Position numbers and translations under genes: made by a program. Below the pieces are notes generated by a model. That model ran no database searches. It saw only the letters and a list, made by a program, of their open reading frames with translations, and had not been told where the DNA came from. DNA of 64,000 nt from Acorus gramineus (taxonomy: Eukaryota > Streptophyta > Magnoliopsida > Acorales > Acoraceae), in NCBI GenBank assembly GCA_030737835.1, contig CM060849.1, positions 13,559,216-13,623,215 on the forward strand, read 5' to 3'. Below are positions 13,381 through 23,719 of the stretch, piece by piece (positions within the stretch are counted from its first letter, which is position 1; the number at the start of each line of letters is the position of its first letter).

Positions 13381-14084
13381 AATATAATATGAATAAAAAA
13401 TTACATAAACTATAATGTAAGATGAATATGAAATTTTAGGGTATATCATGTCAATACTTTGGTGTATGCAAAAGGATGCTTGTGGATTCTTATATTATAT
13501 ATGTGAAGCGTAATAAATAATAAAAAGCTATTTATAATTAAAATTCACATGTGATTTTTTTACTCTGACATAAAGTCCTTTTCCTAGGTTGGGTGAAACT
13601 GAACTCATTAAAATCAGCTCATTTCAAGCCAGATACTATAATAAACAATATATAAATGTTTAGGTAAAATATAATTTGTAAAAAAATAATAATATGCATT
13701 AAAACACTCCACACCTTAGCCATTATATTTTTTCCACGTTCTTCTATCCAATATCACCCCACATGTGCAGTTTAACAAGCAACGCACAAGTTATCTTTAT
13801 AAGATTTCATTGTGTACATAAGGTGCATAAAAATATACATGGTTGACAATATATATTGAACAATTAACAATAATCGTTGTGTTTTTATATGCTAAAAAAA
13901 ATTCAAAGATACAAAAAAAAAAAAAAAGTAAAAAGAAGGACTGTTATATTATATGAGATTTGCTAGGGGGTTATTTACAAATACGCATGATCCAAGGAGC
14001 GCAAAAAGGAGAGAAAGATTTGCATAGATTTCCGTGTCCGAATACGAGGTTCATCAACGCAGCCGACACTCCACAATCGATCAA

Positions 14085-14295
14085 CACGTGTCCACCTTTT
14101 TATTCGCATAAAATACTCCTTCTTCTCTCATTGGCCGCTCGATTGACCTTTCCTCTCACAAAAAAACAAACAACGGTGGGCCCACACGTGCGACACGGAA
14201 TCTCTCGAGCCCACTCGTTCTCTTGATCGAACGCCGTTGATTTGCGGACGTCTTGGACACGTGTGGTAAATGACGTCACTTCTAGATGACGTGGC
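14085..14295. promoter_or_regulatory. Cluster of ACGT-core motifs (G-boxes, C-box, ABRE-like)
   Basis: Six ACGT-core sites lie in about 210 bp: CACGTG at 14085, 14185 and 14258, GACGTC at 14247, TGACGTCA at 14271 and TGACGTGGC at 14287. CACGTG and TGACGTGGC/TGACGTCA are established targets of plant bHLH/PIF and bZIP factors. The segment is clearly richer in G+C than its surroundings and also contains an ATTGG (CCAAT) motif near 14130. No convincing ORF starts nearby on either strand. It could be a distal regulatory module, the promoter of an unrecognised noncoding transcript, or the remains of a promoter. Confidence 0.5.
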
Positions 14296-14543
14296 ATGTT
14301 ATTATTGGTGGAAGTTAACTTGTTTTTTTTCCTTCTCTTTTCCGTGCCGTCCGATTCGATGCAGTAGTTATAAGACAAGACCCATCGAGTCAAGCAATCT
14401 CGACCGTTTGTTTGAAAGAGGAGTTTTGGGTGCATTGAAATGACGGTCAAAACCTGGGCGTCTAGGATACTATGGGTGTTAAGTTTTAGGTTGACTTTGA
14501 CCCTAATTTTTTTTTTTTTAGTTAAATATTTCCCTATCAACAA

Positions 14544-17500
14544 TTGACTAGACTCGAATCTAAATCCCTTCGTTAAATAATGGATACATCTCTCATTTTA
14601 CCAATAGGAGGTGGCAAGACTTTAACCCTAAATTCACATCACTAATCTTTCATTATTTATGAGATCTATGTACTTATTTCATCACAAGCCATACTATAAA
14701 CATTGCTATAATGTGGTTCCATGACTAAGGAAGGTATAACGTATCAAGCCCTTTTAATCATAATAAAAAAAAATTATAACTCTTTTAAGTGTTGTAGCTT
14801 GGTTTCACCAAAGATTAGTAAAAGCAATCTACAATTGTATTTAAGTCTAGGAATTGCAAACTTTAGTTTAATCTACAATGCAAGTGATGTTTATGCTAAA
14901 CCGATGGCTCTTAGACTAGAGACATGAATTTGCATCATCGCATATATCTCCAATTTGTATCTTTCCAAGTTTACCTGATGTGAGTACCAAAGTTTAAAAA
15001 GTTGCGACTTCCATTCTCGACCACCTTTTCGTTTCTTAATTAAAAACTTATTTAAATTGGCACCAACCTAATAATTGATCTAGTTAGGGTTAGCAGGGTG
15101 GATGCTACCTTAAAATAACTGTGTATAGATATTTGCCGAAAATATTTTTTTGTGAATATCTACAAAAGTACTACATTTTAGTTCATATATTTCGTGTTGA
15201 TTATATTCAGAGATAAATCCAACATAGGATTGAGAATTGTAGAAAATTCATATATGATCCTAATGGATTAAAAATAAGTAGGATAAGATTTAACCCCAAT
15301 CCTACCAAACCTAAGGCTCTAGCTAGGTCTATCATTGAAAACCAACACTCCTGATCTGAATAAAAACTTTGCAAGCCAATAAAAATAGTTATTCTTTATA
15401 TTGGATTTTTTTTTCATATCCATGAATTAATGAACAGGGACTTAGGATCCAACCTATTCCACTTACATTCATGGTTGGTCCTGAACACGGACAGTGCGCG
15501 CGCATGCACAAAAAAAAAAGATAAAAATGAAAATAAAGTTGAGTGTTGTGGAATTATATAAAGGGGGACAAGCAAAGGAAGTGGGACAAGTAGTAGCTAG
15601 GAGTACTTGTGGGGAGAGGTTATGGTGTGTGGTTCTAAGAGGGACCTTAATTAAAGGGTGGAGGGGGTTTGAGAAGGAAAAAAATCAAAGGGAAAGGTTG
15701 CGTCTCTAAGTGGGTTTTCTAGAAAAAGCTTAAATGGATTATGCCCAAATTGCATCCACATTTTTCTTCTTTTCATTAGAAATTGAAGGACATGGGACCC
15801 CCACTAACACCAACCCAACATTTGTGAAAGCACCTTTTCTTCTAACATCCCCAATAGATGAGCATATGTTCCCTCTAAAAAACATTTAAAATGAAATCCT
15901 TGTGTGATTATAATTGTGATTATGCCCAAAAATTATATATAATTGTGCATGCAAAAGAGGATTATTCTGCACAAGGTAGGTACATCATGTAATTTATACA
16001 AGTTATGAATGAGCATAGGATGCAAATTGTGACTTATAGTCCAATTTAGTAGGATTATTATAATTATAGTCCAGTTTAATGGGATATGTTTTATCAAAAA
16101 TATTTTTTAATTACTGAGTTGTAATTTGTCTATCTAAGATCCAAATTAAGTGGGACCTGCTATGGTAAAAGTCAAATTTTTAGGGTTAAAATGTAATTTA
16201 TTTTTGACAAATAACGTACCCTTTAAACGTGGAATTCTATTTATTTCTAAAAATATATTTTTTATTAGTAAGAAATAAATCCTCACGATCTTAATATTTT
16301 TTTATGATCGTTACTATACCTCCACCATTTATAATATTTTTTTATTTCTTTGCACAATTTTAATTGAGATGCTTACAATTGCAATTTTTTTTTTTTTTGT
16401 ATGAGAGTACATAATGGGCTAGTGTCTCTAACATATAATGTAATGATCACTACTAATATTAGAGAGACATAAAAAATGGGCGTCAATCAGATTGAATTAA
16501 AGATCACTAGATCAAGCCCATAGGAATGTATACGTTTATTTTTCCTCTGTTTTTGGCAGGTTTCAAGGCAGCGGGGTAGTATCTCTTACCACAAAGTCAC
16601 TTGTCTGCGGGACACAATTACATATTAAAACATAAATAAGGTTAAGTGGAATTTTTTTTAAATTGGTGTTGGGGTTTTTGTAAAAAATAAAAATAAAAAT
16701 AATGCTGTGTGAAAAAAAGAAATGGAGAGTGATTCAGCACTATGCATGGAGATAAAAAAAAAAAAATGCTATGCAATTCATCATCCAATCATTTTTTTTT
16801 TTTTTTTTTTTGAGATTATCATCCAATCAACATTTGCATCATCCATGATGGTCACAACATAGTACACACAATCATACGTAGTGTCCTTTGAGCCCCATTT
16901 TACACAAATCTTTTGGAGTTACTTTGTAAAATAACAAATAAAAATTGGTACCACAATTTTTTTGACACATCACACAAGCCACTCTTCTCTTCGAAAAAAA
17001 ATGGAGATTAGCCTTCCCTCTCTCTTTGTCTACACAATGACATGTGTGGAAGAAAATATCATTAAAAAATATGTAAAATCAATATGCTTTAAGCCACCAC
17101 TAAAACTTCAATTGTGTTCTCTCCACTTCTATCAATCTGAATTTACATCAATCAATGTAATGGATGTCAAATAAATTTGGATTTTCAATCCAACATGTAT
17201 AATATCATTTGAAAAATGATATTTCAATTCCGTGTCTAGTCTCATCTATAAATTTTATCAATTTTATTTGTTTGTTTGTATTCATGGGAGTATATATTGT
17301 TATAAAAAATCAAATATATAAGATATATTAATATATATTTTTCTTTTAAAATTTTTTTTAATTTTTATATATTATGATAGTGTAATGTATCATTGTGTAT
17401 AAGTGGGTGAGGGACAGCTTTTGGACTGCATAAGGACTACAAAACGGTACCTCAGTTCTCAATATTATTTGCTTCACATTATTGCATAATTATGGAAGAT

Positions 17501-17929
17501 TTTTTATACGAGGAAGGTATATATTGAGCTTTAATTTATATATATTGCATTATAGTTTCTAAATTCAAAGAACAATGGCAGTAGAGGAGTTCTTCCATAG
17601 TATTGTTTGTCACTACGAATGAAAATGAGGACGTGGTTAGTTCGGTGGAGGTGAAAGGGGTAGCTTGCTCCCAAAAGATAATCAATATCTAATTTTATCA
17701 TGCAAGTGTATTCACATGTGTAATAACATACTTATAATTATAATTGTTGTATTATGTTTGAGGGCATGTCAATAATATATTTGGTATAAATATACTCCTA
17801 GTAAGTTAGGATTGTAAAAATAAAACTATACATAGCACTTAGGATTTTGATTAACATGTTTACGAATACTATAATAATATTCTTCAATGATGCAGAATCA
17901 TTATATTATATACATACACACACAAATCT
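14544..17929. other. AT-rich intergenic DNA
   Basis: No gene recognised. A TATATAAAG motif at about 15555 precedes a purine-rich stretch (15570-15700) that contains a short ORF without recognisable domains. Long A and T runs occur near 16390, 16750 and 16795-16811. Confidence 0.35.
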
Positions 17930-17989
17930 TTCTCCATGGTGATAAGTAGCCTTCCTTTGGTACAAGGACTTAAAGAATAATAGAAGGAT

Positions 17990-18790
17990 TTCTTCACTCT
18001 CATATCTCTCTATGGAGTTGACTTAATCTTGCTTGTGCAAACACAAGATATTGTGAGACATGAGAATTGGATTAAGAGTCCACTCCTTTTTATAGATTGA
18101 GAGGAGGAACCCTTCCCACACTAAATCATAAATTGGATTGTTAAAACCCATTGAAGAATCCAATGAACCTATTAAATATTTTGGGAATGTATCCAATAAT
18201 GGGTGTTGGGAATGCAAATGATATTGAATATTTTCCTCATTCCAATGGCCATTCATGTACACCTCTTAGTAAAAATATTCATACATTATGTACCACTTAA
18301 TGAGATACACATAATTATTCTTTATACATTATATATTTCTATATTTTTTATTTAATGGATAGTCATGGGAGATGAAAAATATAAAAAATCAATTAATTTA
18401 CACTTAGTCCATAAGCATTGTTCATGCACTCTCCAATATATCCTTTCATGAATCAGATAATGAGATATAACATTAATCATTATATGTCCATATTCATTTC
18501 TTAATGGGTTACATTCTTACAAAGATTTCTCATACTATAGATTAGTGGTCAATCCTAGAATTTTGAGAGATAAAGTCAGATTTATAGTCTTGTACATAAA
18601 GCCTATAATCCAAAAAATAGTGAATAATTTTCTCTTCTCTTTCCATGGACATTGGCGATCCTTTGTTGAACCACATAAGTCTCCTCTTTGCATTTTTCCT
18701 TCTTTTCTACTTCCATTGGAAAGCCTATTTTCAATAGCAAATTATAGATTACTGCAAAAAAAAAAAATTAAATTGGTATAGAATCTTGGA
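17990..18790 (-). mobile_element. Possible solo LTR, minus orientation
   Basis: Read on the minus strand, a segment with GTGGTTCAACAAAGGATCGCC near 18665 and a TATA box (CTATAAAAAGG, 18085-18095) resembles a plant LTR promoter. No internal retroelement domain is attached and the termini were not resolved. The call is tentative. Confidence 0.25.
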
Positions 18791-19519
18791 TTTTAATTAA
18801 TTGTTCAATCGGTAGAAATTAGGAAAGAGATCTAGAGATTATATTTTAAGATATAAGTAAATCTAAGCTTTTTAGTATACTAATTAATATGACACTTCAA
18901 TATATAAACACGTGTACAGTAAAATATGTGATCTATAGAAATAAAGTAAACACAAATCCAAACAAGTCTTGTTTGAGCAAAATGATCAACAATTGACCCA
19001 TTCTATAACATTTGTGAAAGCAATTCAGGAAAGTCTCCCTTTGCTTATAGATAAGTTTTCTATTTTTACTTTTTTTTTATTGGATAGGCCTTGAAATTAA
19101 AGGCGCTACCAAGTGGATCATGATTGTAAGATTCAAAGTTGGAATATATCATTTAAAAAAAACAATAAAGATAGACCCAGCATCAGTTGTAGGTCAATTT
19201 TAGGATCAGTTTAATGTTAATTCTCATTTTCCATCTGCTGGAACACACAAATAAATAATGTTTGAAATAATCTATTCTTCTCATCATTCATGAGTATCTC
19301 AGATAAAATTTTCATTCTTTCTTTTCTCACATAATTTAGCAAAACTGGATTCATAAAAAAAAAGAAAAAAGAATTCTCCATCTAAATCAATGTCATCAAA
19401 CTAACCGTTAGTCTTTGTATATATACTTTTATTATATGGAAAGTATACAAGTAATGAATGTTTCCATATATAAACGACGAAAATAGGCATATGTCACTAG
19501 GTGGTGGGAGAGGTGGAGG

Positions 19520-19700
19520 GGCGTAGAAACTCATCACCGACGTAGGGATGTATGTCTTGGAATAGTGGGGGAGGAGGCGGTGGGATACAGTGATAGGGAG
19601 TAAAATGGCGTGGGAACCCATCATTGAAGTGGGGCAATGTATGTCACGGGATAACGGAGGAGGAGGCGGTGAGGTGGGGTACGCAAAATGGTTTAGTTTT
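19520..19700. repeat. Two-copy diverged tandem repeat, about 87 bp
   Basis: Units start near 19520 and 19607 (GGCGTAGAAACTC and GGCGTGGGAACCC). Each continues with a 'tgtatgtc' block and ends in GGAGGAGGCGGTG. The units are G-rich relative to the AT-rich surroundings. No protein family is recognised in any frame. Confidence 0.5.
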
Positions 19701-21001
19701 AATTGTTTTTAGGTTCTCAATATTGCTATTACAGGGGTATGCCACAAGATTTGAGTGGTGTAAATAATGACAAACAAATAAAGTAATTTGGCACCTAATA
19801 AAATCAATTTAAATTTTGTAAGATGAAAATATCAATATTTCAGAAAATGAAAAATGTAAAAGTTAAAAACAAGAACTAATATAGGAAAACCTTTTTGATA
19901 CAAAGGCAATGAGACACAATCTTATTCGTAGTATATCCACTGCTAGCTACTATTTTGTACATGGACCAGTATAGATCCAGAATAGGTCTTTTTTACATGA
20001 AATGAGTTGAAACGACCTATAAGACCAACCCCAAAGGGAAGTAGGCAAAATTTATTTTCACCTGCCAAAGAAAAAATAATGGAGAACTTTTTTTATTTCA
20101 TATATGGATATAAGGTATATTTAATTTATAGAATCATTATCATTATTTTAAAAATTGTACGATTTAAAATGAAACAAAAGAGTGGGATCTCATTCTCCAT
20201 GATTCAGAAACATTTTTTTTTTTAAATATCCATTTTACGATATTAAGATGCACAATTAATTCTACATAAATTAAAATTATTGTGTCACCAAGCAACATTT
20301 TTTTTCGCTCAGACAAGGTACCAGAATGTCCATATGTACAACTTCTATATTTTTCCATTTAATTGTGACTGAAACTTCTCATAAAAAATTAATCCAAGCT
20401 TCTTCATTCATCAATATGGCATATCAATTATATATTACAGTTTCAACCTATAAATTATTCTTAATTAGACTTAGAAAAATGACTGGTCGCCTTTGATAAA
20501 TATTCAAAAGATACTCTAATTGTAAGTAGGACAGTTCTGTGAAAAATTAATGACTCAAATTTGGAATTAGAAATAAAATTTTCAAGGAAAAATAATTCTA
20601 CTTCATTACTTTGATTGCAAATTTCTATCTAGCAAAGTTTTTTTTTATACATTATCAAGCTAAGTATATTATATATAGGCATATAGCTTTACTATTTTAT
20701 AAATTATAACATGCCACTTGTCAATAATAAACAAATAATATGTTCTAAAATCCAAAATTGTGGGTGGCATGTCATGTTGAAGTTAAGAATTTGATCTAAA
20801 CTCCTTGTCTCTTAATGGAACTATATATATATGTTTTTTTTCCTTGTATAAAAATTGTCTTTGTCACTTATATTATTTTAATTTCATTATATATAACTAC
20901 CTGTTCTATCACAAACTTTAGAGAAATAAATGCTGATATTGAAATTGAGTGGTATATCCATCCATACTAGGTTTTATTTTCATTGTTACCTTGACACATT
21001 A

Positions 21002-21427
21002 GCCCCCGTTTGAAACGGGGATAAGATTTATGACAGGGTATACATTTATCCAAGTATAAGTGAGTGTAAATAAGGATAAAATGATTTTGTGTTTGATTGT
21101 ATTTTGAATTATTCTCATTGATAAACGTAAGAATAAACGTTTTGTTGTTTAGGTAAAATGTGAATAAAGTATGGATAAAGATTTAAAAAAGTAAAAAATA
21201 ATGATAGTTGATTTGACGGGTGATTTATAAGAGGTGATGACAGTTGATTTGATAGTGGGTCCACATATTCTTTGAGTGGAATAACCTTAGGGATTGATTG
21301 GAATCCATATACCATTTTATACCAGTTTATTCTGACATACTTTATCAGAGGTTATCCGGGGCAAACAAACACACCAAAATTCTTATCCGGGGTTATCCAT
21401 GGACTTATACCCAAAACAAACGGAGGC
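21002..21427. mobile_element. Tourist-like (PIF/Harbinger type) MITE
   Basis: A 426-bp element with terminal inverted repeats GCCCCCGTTTGAAACGGG and GCCTCCGTTTGTTTTGGG (second read as reverse complement). It is flanked on both sides by the trinucleotide TTA (20999-21001 and 21428-21430). A 3-bp TTA/TAA duplication and G-rich GTTTG-containing ends are typical of PIF/Harbinger-derived Tourist elements. It has no coding capacity. Confidence 0.7.
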
Positions 21428-22480
21428 TTAGAGTTTCAAACCTTCCAAAACAATATGTTGTGACAAATTAATAATACATGTTTATATAATTAAGATAATT
21501 AATTGTGAACGAGAGTGATTAGATGGAGGCCTAACTATGCAACGGGGACTGCAGAAACGTCAACCGCACGTTTTTTATTCTTCAATCAGATTTTAAAAAA
21601 TAATTAATCATGTTTATTTTGCTTGCTAATTAGCCTAATTGGATTTTTCATGTGTTTTATTATTTCACCTACTTTCATATATCCCCATTTCAATAGAGGG
21701 AGAGTTGGTGTTATGGGGGTTGTTGGTTACTTGGTTGGGCTTTGCTTGGCTTTCAATTTTATTGTCAACCTCACTCTAACTAACAAAAACAAATAAAACT
21801 TGTACATAAAAAATTCAAAAATAAACTCATTTACACGTAAATGGTCGAGGACGAAATAAGTGGTTATTTGCAAAAAGTTTAATCCTTTGTATCCTAAAAA
21901 AAACCACCTAAAACATATATTATAAAATCCACTATTGTTTAACAACTCATATATTTATAAATACAATTTCATTTAAATAACAATTTTGTCAATTTTATTA
22001 TGTATGTGTGTATGTGTATTTGCAAACTTGAGATTTTTGTATTTTCAATAATTCAAAGGGACAAATTTTTACTTTAATGTACAGGATAATTTGTTGTAGA
22101 AAAATGTTACACTTAGTCATTCCTTCAATTCGTTTTACAACCTCAACATGTTTATAATTTTCTTGAAAGATATATATTATTTAAATAATATTTTCAGTAT
22201 GAATTGAATGCATGGCTTGGTGTATTTTTCGTAATGAAATATATATTTGCCTCCCTATTTATATACTCTCTTTCTTGTATTGAATTTAATGAAATATCAT
22301 ATCATTATCATTATCTTGCATATATCCGAGGGTTTCCCAATTATGTCTTTTAGGCATAGGATTTGAAATACATAAGAGATTCTCTATGGGTTTTGTTGCA
22401 AAACAGAAATAAAAAAATAAAAACAAAAAAAAACAAACAACTTTTTATCATCTCATCCTCTCATCAGTTCACTTGCTTTT
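21428..22480. other. Upstream flank of the BEL1-like gene
   Basis: AT-rich. A partial family B end (GTTACACTTAGTC) lies near 22107. TATA-like sequence at about 22256-22266 is an alternative promoter candidate for the downstream gene. No ORF of interest. Confidence 0.35.
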
Positions 22481-22485
22481 ATAAT

Positions 22486-22496
22486 TTATATATTAA
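22486..22496 (+). promoter_or_regulatory. Candidate TATA box of the BEL1-like gene
   Basis: TTATATATTAA lies about 40 bp before a (TC)13 tract, the common plant arrangement of TATA box followed by a pyrimidine patch around the start of transcription. It is supported by position only. Confidence 0.35.
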
Positions 22497-22534
22497 ATTC
22501 GTTCTCTTGGAGTCTGACATTTCCTCGTCTCTCA

Positions 22535-22560
22535 TCTCTCTCTCTCTCTCTCTCTCTCTC
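22535..22560 (+). repeat. (TC)13 pyrimidine tract in the presumed 5' leader
   Basis: First of three TC tracts upstream of the BEL1-like ORF. The others are at 22717-22732, just inside a putative intron, and at 23686-23707, ending 12 bp before the ATG. CT-rich leaders are common near plant transcription starts. Confidence 0.8.
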
Positions 22561-22712
22561 AACACATAACACAGACACACACATAACACAGAAACATCAA
22601 AAGCTGATCCTCATCATCAACATATATACACAAGGTCACTGCATCAGAAAATGAGTGAAAACAAGAGTCAAATCAACAGAAGAGAGGAACCCCAACTTTA
22701 TTCATGTACAAG

Positions 22713-23632
22713 GTAACTCTCTCTCTCTCTCTAACGTCATCCACTACAACTTGAGGTGCATGTTAAGCTAGCCCCCACACACCTTCCCCTACATACATAG
22801 AAGACCTTTTTTTTTTCAGATGAATTAATTTAAAAACTGTTTCTGCTTTTAACCCCATCTTTCATTTCTTTTCGTTTTCAGTTTGAAAGAGAGAGGTGTC
22901 TAATGGGTCTCTGAATTGAAAAAACTTCACTATCTGTGTTGGGTTTTCATATTCACGAAGTACTGTCTGTGGAGAGATCTCTTGTTTATTAAATAAATAA
23001 AAAAAAATCTTCCTCAGATGTAGGTGCACGTGCTCATGGATTTTCAATGATCAGGTAATGCCAGTGATAGATTAATTATAATATTGTATAGAAGTTTGTT
23101 GTTTTTTTTTTATTCTTTTAGCTTTGTGCGTGATTGATGGGTTCTCGATCAGATTTTGCATATTTCATTAGATTTTTTTTTTTTGTATGATTGTTTTTCT
23201 GGGTGTTCACTGGATTTCTTGAAAAAAAAATTATTTTTTGTAAAGCTTTGATCCATGTTTGATTTTGCTTCCATGGATTCATATATGATTGGATATTTCG
23301 TCTATTTTTTTCTTTTTCTGTTTTTTTGTTACCACCATGAGGAGCTGATGATTGTCAAATTGATTTTAAACCTTAGCTTTTGAAATTATTTTTGTATTTT
23401 TTAGGTATTAAAATCAACAAAACAAATAAACTGTCTGAGATCAGATTTGACATAAAATTGTTTTAAAAATGATACCCCTTAGATTCAACTTAATTACTGG
23501 GGCCTTCTTTAAAATATTGAAAACTTTAGCTTAATTTGATTTGTATATATGAATTCTCTATAGTCATTGATTGTGTTCTCTTAAGTGGGTTCAACCACCA
23601 TTAACACTTTTTGATGGTCTCAACTTCTTTAG
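22713..23632 (+). other. Putative 5' UTR intron(s) of the BEL1-like gene
   Basis: A donor-like ACAAG|GTAACT is at 22712/22713 and an acceptor CTTCTTTAG is at 23632, immediately before the leader segment carrying the start codon. A possible internal leader exon lies at 22882-23054 (acceptor TTTTCAG, donor GATCAG|GTAATG). It would contain a very short upstream ORF (ATGGGTCTCTGA). 5' UTR introns are known in BEL1-like genes, but only a transcript would settle the structure here. Confidence 0.4.
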
Positions 23633-23719
23633 GCCCATCAAAAGAGAGAGAAACCTTTGTTAGATATTTCAATTCACAGAAGAAGTCTCTCTCTCTCTCT
23701 CTCTCTCAATTGATTTTCA

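Noticed and set aside
14100-14543. 147-codon minus-strand ORF across the ACGT-motif cluster
   Set aside because: No recognisable domain, unusual composition, and no plausible exon partners. Its length is explained by the higher G+C of this segment.
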